Part shown: in pieces, positions 26,652 through 34,981 of the stretch | Layout of the letters: each line of letters opens with the position of its first letter | How positions within the stretch are numbered: position 1 is the stretch's first letter | Assembly: GCF_003020585.1 (NCBI RefSeq) | Contig: NZ_PXUE01000001.1 | Location: forward strand, 1,054,001 to 1,118,000 | Length of the DNA stretch: 64,000 nt | Origin: Chryseobacterium aurantiacum | Lineage (GTDB): Bacteria > Bacteroidota > Bacteroidia > Flavobacteriales > Weeksellaceae | Reading direction: 5' to 3' | Position numbers and translations under genes: made by a program | Notes under the pieces: model-generated | Seen by the model: the letters and a program-made list of their open reading frames with translations, nothing else | Database searches by the model: none | Told to the model about the DNA's origin: nothing

Positions 26652-26892
26652 TAATGTTATTACTAAACAAAAAAACCAAATCTATTGGCGTAGATCCGGT
26701 TTTAAATTTTTTATTGACTTACAAAAATCGGTATTGAGCTTACAATACAACCAGAGGTTGGTCACCTCATATGATTTGAGTATTATAGTCGTTTTCGTTC
26801 TGCAAACTTATGTATTATTTATCTATTACACAAGTTTTCATTGATTATAGTACTCCATTAAGCATTTTTATAAATTTTAAAAATCCACTTAA

Positions 26893-27663
26893 ATGGTAGT
26901 AAAAACAATTTTGGCAGTTTGCGGTAAAACTGCTGGTCAGGTTATTGTTAAAAAAGCCACAGAAGCGCTCATTGACAAATTTAACCTCTTTTATACGTAC
27001 GGGCTGTCCAATTTTACAAAAATTAGAAATCAGGATGTTCGTTTTTCAATCAGTTATTTAATCCGAATCAAAATTCCAGGTACTTCAAAGTTCTTATTGG
27101 TGCGAGGGCATCGGATAAAAGACCAGTTACAACCCGTTGGAGGTGTGTATAAAAAGTACAACTCCTTTTCTGAATTTAGAAAATGGGGCTATAAGGAAGA
27201 CTGTCCTCATAAAGGTATTAAAACAGATGATATCAGTAAGGATGATTTACGTTTTCGAGTAAAGGGTAAGTATGCTTTGGATGTGGTAAAGTGGTTTGAG
27301 TCGGAACTTGATAGAGAGTGTTCCTGGGATAGGGAGTTTGAGGAGGAGCTTATTGAGAGTAATATCCTGGATGAGAAAATCTTTCGCAAAAAAAGATTCG
27401 AAAAAGTATCTAAGATAATGAAGTTCCTTAATTACAGTACCTATCATCAGTGCTATGAAGTCTTAATTTATGACATTATCGAATTTTTGCCCACAGAGGA
27501 GCAGGAAGTCGCACTAAAAGGTTTTTTGGGCAGAGCGAGAAATTCGGGAGATGAACTAATGCTAGTCGATATCAATGAGATTGAAAGACTGATTGTTACT
27601 GAAAATGAGGAGCAAATAGCTAAAATTGGGGAACATACTAAATACTTAATCAATGAAAAATAA
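26893..27663 (+). CDS. SMODS-associated NUDIX-domain protein (CBASS)
   Basis: The 256-residue protein matches the SMODS-associated NUDIX family: YLIRIKIPGTSKFLLVRGHR (about 55-74), QPVGGVYKKY, and a NUDIX-box-like REFEEEL (147-153). The full GX5EX7REUXEEXGU box is degenerate, so hydrolase activity is uncertain. The N-terminal ~25 residues are mildly hydrophobic but not a clear transmembrane helix. It overlaps the CD-NTase gene by 11 bp and is the only candidate effector in the operon. It might bind or cleave the cyclic nucleotide signal or act on NAD-like molecules. Confidence 0.75.
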   Translation: MVVKTILAVCGKTAGQVIVKKATEALIDKFNLFYTYGLSNFTKIRNQDVRFSISYLIRIKIPGTSKFLLVRGHRIKDQLQPVGGVYKKYNSFSEFRKWGYKEDCPHKGIKTDDISKDDLRFRVKGKYALDVVKWFESELDRECSWDREFEEELIESNILDEKIFRKKRFEKVSKIMKFLNYSTYHQCYEVLIYDIIEFLPTEEQEVALKGFLGRARNSGDELMLVDINEIERLIVTENEEQIAKIGEHTKYLINEK

Positions 27664-28855
27664 TTTAAATAGATATACAGAGCAGGAACTAAAGAAAGAT
27701 GAACTTCTTGCTATAATTGCTTCCAATTTGGAGCTTGATGAAACTAGAAAAAGTCAGATGAAATCGGCATACAAGGCTGTTAATGATATTTTGGCTAAAG
27801 ATGAAAATTTTTTTAAGGGTTATACAATAAGTGTATATGCACAAGGGTCACTTTTGATTGGAACAACAATCAAACCTCTTGCTGGCAAGGAATTTGACCT
27901 AGATATCGTTCTGCATATTGAGGATTCTTACCTGAATCATACACCATCAGAGATTTATGATGAACTCTATCGTGTGCTTGCTGAGTATGAGACTTATAGA
28001 CCTCTTCTTCAGGAAAAAAACCGTTGTGTACGTATTAACTATAACAGTGATTTTCATATGGATATACTGCCCGGTTGCATCATAATGAAAGATAATACAA
28101 GATTGATGATTCCATTGGATAAAAAAAGAATCTTTTGGTCAAGAACAAATCCTAAGGGTTATTTTGAATGGTTTAATGAGATTTCTGAAAGAAATCGTAC
28201 GAGTTTTCTGCTTCAGGAAAGATATGGTATGCTTCTGGAAGCAAAGATTGAGACGGAAGATTTGCCTACAGATTTATATTTAAAAACCCCTTTGCAGAGA
28301 ACAGTTCAGATAGTTAAACGCTATCGGGATTTGTATTATCAAAATAAGAATACCGAGCGTACTCCTGCGATTTCAAGCATTGTGCTAACGACATTGCTAG
28401 CACAGATTCATGCTGGTAGTCACTCAATTCAGGAAGCTTTAAAGAATGCAGCGTCCAAATTAAAGGGACTTGCGGATGACTTTAAGTATAAGGGAGTAAA
28501 GTTCACGGTTTACAATCCGGTGGATAACCATGAAGATAAAAATGAAAGAGAAAATTTCACGGATTCTTGGGAGGATAGACATTATAATAGCTTTGTCGGC
28601 TTTGTCGAGGACTTTCAGAGAAAATTAAATACCTTTCTTGGGAATTCAACCAATGAGTTTAATTATAAGGACTTGTTTGGAAATGGTTATTATAAAGAGA
28701 ATATACAAGCGCTAGTTAAACTTGAGGAGAGTCGCAAAGGAAATCAAAAATTGGCAGCTTTGCTTGCTGGTACTGCTTACACAAGTGCAGATGGAATGAT
28801 TAACATGTCAACAGGGGTTAAAAATGGGAGTCATGGATTTTATGCTGAGTCCTAG
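27653..28855 (+). CDS. CD-NTase, cyclic oligonucleotide synthase of CBASS
   Basis: The 400-residue protein has the full nucleotidyltransferase core: QGSLLIGT (64-71, GS motif), FDLDIV with the metal-binding D82 and D84, and the third carboxylate D137 in HMDILPG. This identifies a cGAS/DncV-like (SMODS) enzyme that makes a cyclic di- or trinucleotide on phage infection. The product cannot be read from sequence. It overlaps the NUDIX gene (11 bp) and the E2-like gene (32 bp), so the three genes are translationally coupled. Its C-terminus ends ...GFYAES rather than Gly, relevant because E2-bearing CBASS conjugate the enzyme's C-terminus. Confidence 0.92.
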   Translation: MKNNLNRYTEQELKKDELLAIIASNLELDETRKSQMKSAYKAVNDILAKDENFFKGYTISVYAQGSLLIGTTIKPLAGKEFDLDIVLHIEDSYLNHTPSEIYDELYRVLAEYETYRPLLQEKNRCVRINYNSDFHMDILPGCIIMKDNTRLMIPLDKKRIFWSRTNPKGYFEWFNEISERNRTSFLLQERYGMLLEAKIETEDLPTDLYLKTPLQRTVQIVKRYRDLYYQNKNTERTPAISSIVLTTLLAQIHAGSHSIQEALKNAASKLKGLADDFKYKGVKFTVYNPVDNHEDKNERENFTDSWEDRHYNSFVGFVEDFQRKLNTFLGNSTNEFNYKDLFGNGYYKENIQALVKLEESRKGNQKLAALLAGTAYTSADGMINMSTGVKNGSHGFYAES

Positions 28856-29261
28856 CGAGCTGGCTCGGAAAAACTGGATGGGCTTTTTGTTCAAGACCAA
28901 ACTTGAATGCGAAAAAAAGTTTGACTGGATAGATTTTAAAGTTACAGGCCGGATGCTTGAAGGGACAGGTTCACTGCTGTTGAATGGTAGAAACTATTAT
29001 TTTAAAATTTTGTGCTCTCCATTTTTACGTGGTAGATTTGAACGTGTTACCGTTGAGACGAAAAATCTAAAAAAATGTGTGGATACACATTTTAATGGAG
29101 ACGGTTCTCTTTGCTTGTATCATCCTCTGTTTGATTTAAAGGGGCGTCCATACATGGATTTGGTCGATGTAATACCCTGGATATCTGAATGGGTGTATTA
29201 CTATGATAAATATCTGGAATATGGAACCTGGTTGGGACCTGAATATCCTCATGATATATAA
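28824..29261 (+). CDS. E2-like conjugating enzyme of short type II CBASS
   Basis: The 145-residue protein has a ubiquitin-E2-like fold signature, HFNGDGSLCLYHP (89-101), placing the candidate catalytic Cys at 97. Single-domain E2 proteins define short type II CBASS, where they attach the CD-NTase C-terminus to targets and prime signal production. No E1 or JAB gene is present, as expected for the short form. The start is within the CD-NTase gene; later ATGs at 28833 and 28842 are possible. Confidence 0.8.
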   Translation: MGVMDFMLSPSELARKNWMGFLFKTKLECEKKFDWIDFKVTGRMLEGTGSLLLNGRNYYFKILCSPFLRGRFERVTVETKNLKKCVDTHFNGDGSLCLYHPLFDLKGRPYMDLVDVIPWISEWVYYYDKYLEYGTWLGPEYPHDI

Positions 29262-29315
29262 TAATTTTCAAGTTCTCCGTTTCTTATGGAACGGGGACTT
29301 GCTTAAAAAATTGCT

Positions 29316-29912
29316 ATGAATAAAAAGTTTAAATTGTCAGACATTGTCAATATCCGGTCTGGGATGGTAGTGCCCAAAACTGTTAATAATGACGAGGATC
29401 AATTGACTGATGCCTATGTTAGAATGATCGGTACCTCGGACTACAGCGATGACGGGGTCTTACGAAAAGATCTTGAAGCAAATGTTTTGATTAAACCTGC
29501 TATTGAAAAAAATTTCTTGCAGGAAAATGAGATTTTGTTCAATTCGAAAGGAAGGCGTTTTTTTGCCGCTAGATTCCAGAATGAGTATTCCTATACAATC
29601 GCAAGTGCTTCTTTTCTAGTGCTTACCATAGCCAGTCCAGAAGTTTTACCTGAATTTTTGGTATGGTATTTAAATCATCCGGATACACTGAAGATTTTTG
29701 ATTCAAAAATGAATACCCAGGTGATGCCGTCGATCACTAAACAGGAATTGGGGGAATTAGATATTATTATTCCTAATTTTGCAACCCAAAAGCAGATCAT
29801 ACACTTAGATTCATTAAAAAAAGAGCAAATTGTGCTTCAGAAAAGGTTGATTGTTCTAAAAGAAAATTTCATCAACACCGTAACATATAAAAAACTAAAA
29901 AATGAGCAGTAA
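29316..29912 (+). CDS. Half-size HsdS-like specificity protein
   Basis: The 198-residue protein looks like one target-recognition domain plus one helical spacer of type I specificity subunits: KLSDIVNIRSGMVV at the start, QVMPSITKQELGELDIIIPN in the middle and a helical end (QKQIIHLDSLKKEQIVLQKR). Full HsdS has two such halves (compare the ~406-residue HsdS downstream). It overlaps hsdM by 11 bp and precedes it, so it is translated with the methyltransferase. It may dimerise to replace the full HsdS, or form an independent methylation specificity. It lies outside the invertible segment. Confidence 0.75.
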   Translation: MNKKFKLSDIVNIRSGMVVPKTVNNDEDQLTDAYVRMIGTSDYSDDGVLRKDLEANVLIKPAIEKNFLQENEILFNSKGRRFFAARFQNEYSYTIASASFLVLTIASPEVLPEFLVWYLNHPDTLKIFDSKMNTQVMPSITKQELGELDIIIPNFATQKQIIHLDSLKKEQIVLQKRLIVLKENFINTVTYKKLKNEQ

Positions 29913-31431
29913 AGTAACTCAAAAAGATATCAATAATACAGTATGGAAAGCATGTGATACTTTCCGTGGAACAATTGATCCTTCTCAATATAAAGATTAT
30001 ATCCTGACTATGCTATTCTTAAAATATGTTACAGATGTATTCATTGAAAAAAAAGAAGAATATGGGAGGAAATATGATGGAAATGTGGACCGTGTTAAAA
30101 GAGCATTGGAGAGAGAGAGGTTTATAGTTCCAGATGAGTCAAGCTTTTATTTTTTATATGAAAACCGTAATAATCCTAAAATTGGTGAAATGATCAACCA
30201 TGCTCTTGCTGAGCTGGAGGAGGCTAACAGGGAGAAACTCGGAGGACAAGATGGTTCAAATATTTTCAGGAACATTGATTTCAATAGCTCTAATTTAGGT
30301 GATGCGAAGGGTAAGGTAACAAGATTACGAAATCTTTTGAATGATTTTGTCACTTTGAATCTTTCATCGTCACATCTGGAGAATAATGATGTCATAGGGG
30401 GAGCTTATGAATTTCTAATAGCGAATTTTGCTTCTGATTCAGGTAAGAAAGCAGGAGAGTTCTTTACGCCGGCGGAAGTTTCTACTTTATTGGCTAAATT
30501 AACTAAATCAAAATCTGGTTCACGTATTTACGATCCCACATGTGGTTCGGGATCATTGCTGATCAAGGCTGGACGAGAGGTTGGTGATAATAATTTCTCG
30601 CTTTATGGACAGGAGGCTAATGGGAGCACATGGGCACTGGCTGTAATGAATATGTATCTACATGGTTATGATAGTGCAATAATACGTTGGGGAGATACCT
30701 TACGTAATCCTAAGCATAAAGATGGCGACAATCTCATGCTGTTTGATACGGTCGTAGCAAATCCTCCGTTTTCATTGGATAAATGGGGTGCGGACGAGTT
30801 GTTAAATGATACTTATAATCGTTTTTGGAGAGGAGTGCCACCAAAATCAAAGGGGGACTGGGCATTTATTTCCCATATGCTTGAATCTTTGAATAATACA
30901 GGGAAGGCTGGTGTTGTAGTTCCCCATGGTGTATTGTTTAGAGGTGCGGCAGAAGGAAAAATTCGTGCAAAAACTTTAGAAGAAGACCTTATTGAGGCAG
31001 TCATAGGGCTACCTTCAAATTTATTTTTTGGAACAAGTATTCCGGCTGCAATTGTTATTTTTAATAAGCAAAAAGTTAATAAGCAAAAAGTTCTGTTTAT
31101 CGATGCAAGTAAAGGATTTGTACCCGGTAAAAACCAAAATTCATTGGGCGACTCACATATTCAACGTATTTTAAACATTTTCTCGCACTTTCACGATGAG
31201 ATGACTGATGTGGGTGTTTTAGAGGATAAATTTGCATATGTATCAACGCTGGATGAAATTATCGAGAATGATTACAATCTTAATATTCCAAGATATGTTG
31301 ATACTTTTGAAGCAGAAGAGGAGGTAGATATTAAAGCTGTTATGCAGGATATCAAATCTTTGGAAGCTAAAAGAGATGAATTGGACAGGGAGATTGAAGG
31401 TTATTTAAAAGAGCTGGGTCTTGATTTTTAA
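29902..31431 (+). CDS. hsdM: Type I restriction-modification methyltransferase subunit
   Basis: The 509-residue protein has an N-terminal HsdM_N helical domain (about 10-155) and an N6-adenine methyltransferase domain with the SAM-binding DPTCGSGSLL (about 211-220) and catalytic VANPPFS (NPPF at about 287). A C-terminal helical tail probably contacts HsdS. It methylates adenine in the site chosen by the S subunit and protects host DNA. It is the anchor of a locus that also has four target-recognition domains in the switchable S region plus the half-S. Confidence 0.95.
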   Translation: MSSKVTQKDINNTVWKACDTFRGTIDPSQYKDYILTMLFLKYVTDVFIEKKEEYGRKYDGNVDRVKRALERERFIVPDESSFYFLYENRNNPKIGEMINHALAELEEANREKLGGQDGSNIFRNIDFNSSNLGDAKGKVTRLRNLLNDFVTLNLSSSHLENNDVIGGAYEFLIANFASDSGKKAGEFFTPAEVSTLLAKLTKSKSGSRIYDPTCGSGSLLIKAGREVGDNNFSLYGQEANGSTWALAVMNMYLHGYDSAIIRWGDTLRNPKHKDGDNLMLFDTVVANPPFSLDKWGADELLNDTYNRFWRGVPPKSKGDWAFISHMLESLNNTGKAGVVVPHGVLFRGAAEGKIRAKTLEEDLIEAVIGLPSNLFFGTSIPAAIVIFNKQKVNKQKVLFIDASKGFVPGKNQNSLGDSHIQRILNIFSHFHDEMTDVGVLEDKFAYVSTLDEIIENDYNLNIPRYVDTFEAEEEVDIKAVMQDIKSLEAKRDELDREIEGYLKELGLDF

Positions 31432-31470
31432 TTTATTTGAATCCTTAATGTTTTTACTAAAGAAAATTAA

Positions 31471-32691
31471 ATGATCGAGATGGCGGATAAAGAGTTAAAA
31501 GTAAGTAAGGTTCCTAATTTGAGATTTCCAGAGTTTAATGGGGAATGGGAAGTCAAAAAATTAGGTGAGATTGCTGTTTTTTCAAAAGGAAAGGGAATTT
31601 CTAAAAGCGATATTGATGGATCAGGGATAACTGAGTGCATAAGGTATGGTGAACTATATACGCATTATAAAGAGGTTATCATTGATATAAAATCAAAAAC
31701 AAATATTAATAAATCAGATTTAATTCTAAGTGAAGAGAATGATGTCATCATTCCCGCTTCTGGAGAAACAAAAATTGATATTGCAACAGCTTCTTGTATT
31801 TTAAAGTCTGGTATTGCTTTAGGGGGAGATTTGAATATCATCAAATCCAATAATATTAATGGGGTTTTTTTGGCCTATTATCTAAATAGTAAGAAGAAAA
31901 GGGAAATAGCTAATTTAGCACAGGGTATTTCAGTAGTTCATTTATATTCAAGTCAATTATCTTCTCTTCATATAATTCTGCCAGAGCTCAATGAGCAGCA
32001 GAAAATTTCTGGATTTCTGACGCTACTTGATGAAAGAATACAAACCCAAAACAAAATACTTAGAGAATTAATTGTATTGAAATCTAGTTTTGCAAAAAAA
32101 ATCTTCGAACGTGATCTTTTTTTTAAAAATGAAATGGGCTTTTCGTACGATGAGTGGAAAGAAATGAAATTAAGAGAGGTTGTAAATATTAACATGGGGC
32201 AATCGCCAGAATCATCTTCATATAACTTGGAAAATGTTGGTTATCCACTCATACAAGGAAACGCTGATATTGTTGATAGAGTTTCTGAGCCTAGGCAATA
32301 TACAAGTAAGCCCACAAAGTTTTGTGAGATTGGTGACATATTGTTAACTGTAAGAGCACCTGTTGGGTATGTGGCTAGATCTAAACATAATGCTTGTATT
32401 GGACGAGGTGTTTGCTCAATAAAGACTAAAGGGAATACCCAATTAGAATATGTGTATCAATTTTTACAATATTTTGAGATGAAGTGGAAATCACTTGAAC
32501 AGGGAAGTACCTTTACTGCTGTTAATAGCTCAGATATTGGATCAATAACTATTATGATACCATCAGTTTTAGAACAAAAAAAAATTGTTAATTTTCTTTC
32601 AGCAATTAATAAAAAAATTGTACTTGAGAAGTGCATATTAGAGGTTACAGAGAAACAGAAAAAAAAATTATTATCACAGCTGTTTGTATAG
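31471..32691 (+). CDS. hsdS: Type I specificity subunit, expressed copy
   Basis: The 406-residue protein has the usual two target-recognition domains (about 20-170 and 220-370), each followed by a conserved helix (ERIQTQNKILRELI and the C-terminal EVTEKQKKKLLSQLFV). The start codons MIEMADKE are upstream of the shared repeat, so this copy has its own start. It shares three sequence blocks in inverted orientation with the cassette at 32694-33834: 31506-31537, 32036-32058 and 32671-32690. Recombination there would exchange either half. Confidence 0.93.
   Translation: MIEMADKELKVSKVPNLRFPEFNGEWEVKKLGEIAVFSKGKGISKSDIDGSGITECIRYGELYTHYKEVIIDIKSKTNINKSDLILSEENDVIIPASGETKIDIATASCILKSGIALGGDLNIIKSNNINGVFLAYYLNSKKKREIANLAQGISVVHLYSSQLSSLHIILPELNEQQKISGFLTLLDERIQTQNKILRELIVLKSSFAKKIFERDLFFKNEMGFSYDEWKEMKLREVVNINMGQSPESSSYNLENVGYPLIQGNADIVDRVSEPRQYTSKPTKFCEIGDILLTVRAPVGYVARSKHNACIGRGVCSIKTKGNTQLEYVYQFLQYFEMKWKSLEQGSTFTAVNSSDIGSITIMIPSVLEQKKIVNFLSAINKKIVLEKCILEVTEKQKKKLLSQLFV
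31506..31537 (+). repeat. hsdS 5' inverted repeat, copy A
   Basis: These 32 bp encode the conserved LRFPEF start region. They are identical to the reverse complement of 33803-33834. Confidence 0.92.
32036..32058 (+). repeat. hsdS central inverted repeat, copy A
   Basis: These 23 bp, in the helix between the two recognition domains (coding RIQTQNKI), are identical to the reverse complement of 33270-33292. They would allow exchange of one recognition domain at a time. Confidence 0.9.
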
Positions 32692-32714
32692 TATTATACG
32701 AACAGCTGTGATAA
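32671..32714. repeat. hsdS 3' inverted repeat pair
   Basis: The 20-bp arms 32671-32690 and 32695-32714 match at 19 positions around a 4-nt centre. They form the shared tail LLSQLFV of both hsdS copies and could also act as a bidirectional hairpin between the convergent genes. Confidence 0.88.
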
Positions 32715-33821
32715 CAGATACTTTTTGTTCTGAATAAATTGTTTTAAAACCCTTTGTTCTACCTGTATTTTTTCTTCAATGCTACCTAAAATTGCTACAA
32801 TAGATTCCTGCTCATTTAAGGATGGTATTTGAATTCTTATCTTTTCAATAGTGGATTTTGAGAGGCTGGGAACGCCAGACGCTTCTTTGTATGCAAGCCA
32901 ATTTATTATTTTAAAAAGATGAAATACAAACTTAGGAATACAATTCTTAAAATTGTATGTGTAAAACAAGGTATCTACGGTCCAAATTTTTCCACTGTGA
33001 TACAGTGGCTTGTCGATTGTTCCTTTTCGTCCGATGCATACTGTTTCTCCATCGTAGAGAAAGCCATCAACAAACCTCATAATTCCTCCAGTACCAAATA
33101 CAGGAATTGTCCCTTTTTGTAAATGTTTATGATCTTTTCCATTTCCAATAGTCAAAATGTCGCTAATTATATATTCTTCCCATGAACTATGTGATTCAAT
33201 TCTTAAGCGTAGCTTTTTGTTAAATATTTGAAGACGAAGATTACTCATTAGGGTTTCTAGATCTTCAATTATTTTGTTTTGGGTTTGTATTCGTTGATTC
33301 AATAATTGCAATAGGCTGGCAATTTTATTTTGTTCAGGAATCTGTGGAAAAAATAATTCAACCGAATTCAAAGTTTCCTGCCCAACATTATATCTGGTAC
33401 TACCTCCCGACTTAGAGGTTATGCTATTTCTGGACGAGTTCGTTTTTAAAAGGTTATTAAAAAATGTAGGATTGTAGTCACCGATTTTTTTTCCTCTAAT
33501 TACAAACCCTCCAAATGTCGCTGTTCTATCATTATCTAAATAAACATTAGCGGTACCAACTTCTTCTCTAGTTTCAGAACTTCTTTGAAAGAGAATGTCT
33601 CCATACTCCACCAAGTATCTCGTATGAGTTGTGTGGTCAATATCAACAGAGCCCATAATATTATCATATGTAAGAAATTCATTATTAAGTATATCTGAGA
33701 CATTAACAAATTTCACTCCTTTGCCATATTGTTCCTTTGCCGCATTTATTCCGTTTTTAAATTGTAAAATATCACCCAATTTCTTCTTTTGCCATTCGTC
33801 GGTAAACTCTGGAAATCTCAA
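32694..33821 (-). CDS. Silent inverted hsdS cassette
   Basis: The reading frame of about 375 codons encodes a second two-domain specificity subunit, with different recognition domains from the expressed copy but the same helices and the same LLSQLFV end. In frame upstream there is only a TTG and then a stop codon, with no ATG, ribosome site or promoter, so it is probably not translated from here. It is a reservoir of two alternative recognition domains. The neighbouring tyrosine recombinase is the likely invertase. Confidence 0.88.
   Translation of the reverse strand: MRFPEFTDEWQKKKLGDILQFKNGINAAKEQYGKGVKFVNVSDILNNEFLTYDNIMGSVDIDHTTHTRYLVEYGDILFQRSSETREEVGTANVYLDNDRTATFGGFVIRGKKIGDYNPTFFNNLLKTNSSRNSITSKSGGSTRYNVGQETLNSVELFFPQIPEQNKIASLLQLLNQRIQTQNKIIEDLETLMSNLRLQIFNKKLRLRIESHSSWEEYIISDILTIGNGKDHKHLQKGTIPVFGTGGIMRFVDGFLYDGETVCIGRKGTIDKPLYHSGKIWTVDTLFYTYNFKNCIPKFVFHLFKIINWLAYKEASGVPSLSKSTIEKIRIQIPSLNEQESIVAILGSIEEKIQVEQRVLKQFIQNKKYLLSQLFV
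33270..33292 (-). repeat. hsdS central inverted repeat, copy B
   Basis: The 23-bp reverse complement of 32036-32058, located between the recognition domains of the silent cassette. Confidence 0.9.
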
Positions 33822-33834
33822 ATTAGGAACCTTA
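33803..33834 (-). repeat. hsdS 5' inverted repeat, copy B
   Basis: The 32-bp exact reverse complement of 31506-31537, at the start of the silent cassette. Confidence 0.92.
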
Positions 33835-33906
33835 AGGATATACTTACTCCAAAGATAAAATCTCCTTTATTTCTTTCCTTTGAGTTATTAATCAAATAAA
33901 ATTATA

Positions 33907-34833
33907 ATGAAACAACAGAAAAAGCTATCAGAAGTTATTGGTCTATGGAAAATAGATAAAAAGCAATATGTTAAAAAGTCAAGTTTTTCGGCTTATATAC
34001 TTTTGATAGAGAATCATATACTTCCCATCTTTGGGGAACTATATATAGTCGAAGAGTCAGAGGTACAGGGTTTTGTAATTAAAAAGTTGGAAGACGGATT
34101 GAGCCATAAGACTATTAAGGATATCCTGATTGTACTAAAGATGATTTTAAAATTTGGTGCAAAATGGAAATTTTTTGAATATGTACCATTTGATATTCAA
34201 TTCCCAACTGAAAGGGAGAGAAATGATATTGAAGTTCTAAGTAGGTCAGATCAGAAAAAGATAATGAACTATATTCAGGATCATTTTACATTTAAAAATT
34301 TGGGTGTTTATATTTGTTTGAGTGCTGGTATTAGAATAGGAGAAATCTGTGCGTTAAGCTGGGAAGATATTGATACAGATAATGCGATAATAAGTATTCG
34401 AAAAACAATTCAGAGGATTTATCTTATAGAAGATGGTGAAAGGAAAACTGAATTAATAATCGATACACCAAAAACTAAAAATTCAAATCGTGAAATACCC
34501 ATCAGTAAAGATCTATTAAAAATCCTAAAACCTTTTAAGAAGGTAGTAAATCCATCATTTTTTGTCCTTACAAATGATTCAAAACCGACTGAACCTAGAA
34601 CGTACAGAAGTTACTACAAGAGTCTTATGAATGAACTGGATATGCCGAATATAAAGTTTCATGGTTTAAGACATAGTTTTGCTACAAGATGCATAGAAAG
34701 TAATTGCGATTATAAGACTGTCAGCGTCCTTTTGGGGCACTCAAATATAAGTACCACGTTAAATCTATATGTGCATCCTAATATGGAGCAAAAGAAAAGG
34801 GCAATAGAACAAATGTTCAAAACCCTGCGATGA
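33907..34833 (+). CDS. Tyrosine recombinase, likely hsdS invertase
   Basis: The 308-residue XerC/D-type recombinase has an N-terminal SAM-like core-binding domain (about 5-100) and a catalytic domain with the tetrad residues in AGIRIGEI (Arg), HGLRHSFATR (His, Arg), LLGHSNISTT (His) and NLYVH (Tyr nucleophile). Its position, 73 bp from the silent cassette and between hsdS and hsdR, is typical of recombinases that shuffle hsdS genes. It is distinct from the 386-residue integrase at the right island end. Confidence 0.9.
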   Translation: MKQQKKLSEVIGLWKIDKKQYVKKSSFSAYILLIENHILPIFGELYIVEESEVQGFVIKKLEDGLSHKTIKDILIVLKMILKFGAKWKFFEYVPFDIQFPTERERNDIEVLSRSDQKKIMNYIQDHFTFKNLGVYICLSAGIRIGEICALSWEDIDTDNAIISIRKTIQRIYLIEDGERKTELIIDTPKTKNSNREIPISKDLLKILKPFKKVVNPSFFVLTNDSKPTEPRTYRSYYKSLMNELDMPNIKFHGLRHSFATRCIESNCDYKTVSVLLGHSNISTTLNLYVHPNMEQKKRAIEQMFKTLR

Positions 34834-34846
34834 ACTACAGGAGCTT

Positions 34847-34873
34847 GAATTACGAGCAAATTGCTCGTAATTC
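34847..34873 (+). terminator. Perfect hairpin after the recombinase gene
   Basis: The 13-bp arms GAATTACGAGCAA and TTGCTCGTAATTC flank a single central A, and TCTTTTA follows. It is likely a terminator that separates recombinase and hsdR transcription. Operator function is also possible. Confidence 0.65.
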
Positions 34874-34981
34874 TCTTTTATTTCCGTAATTTGCCACAGA
34901 AGAAAATATAGTCAAATTTTATTTCAATATTTACATTTTAAAAATGTAATAATTATATCAATGTGCTAAAACCAATAAACC

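Larger units (their letters stand above)
26140..26892. other. Divergent regulatory region between NADAR/PRTase and CBASS loci
   Basis: This region holds a -7 element for the leftward pair (26163-26170), a perfect 56-bp palindrome (26243-26298), a promoter-like pair for the rightward genes (26622-26651) and a long 5' leader. A 95-codon open stretch at 26557-26844 has unnatural composition and is not called as a gene. Confidence 0.6.

Noticed and set aside
26557..26844. 95-codon open frame in the CBASS leader
   Set aside because: Its composition is that of translated AT-rich non-coding DNA (many Y, F, I, C runs). It overlaps the best promoter and starts at a non-ATG codon.
26140..26892. Retron-type non-coding RNA
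   Set aside because: The palindrome and the long leader invite the idea, but no reverse transcriptase gene is present in the island.
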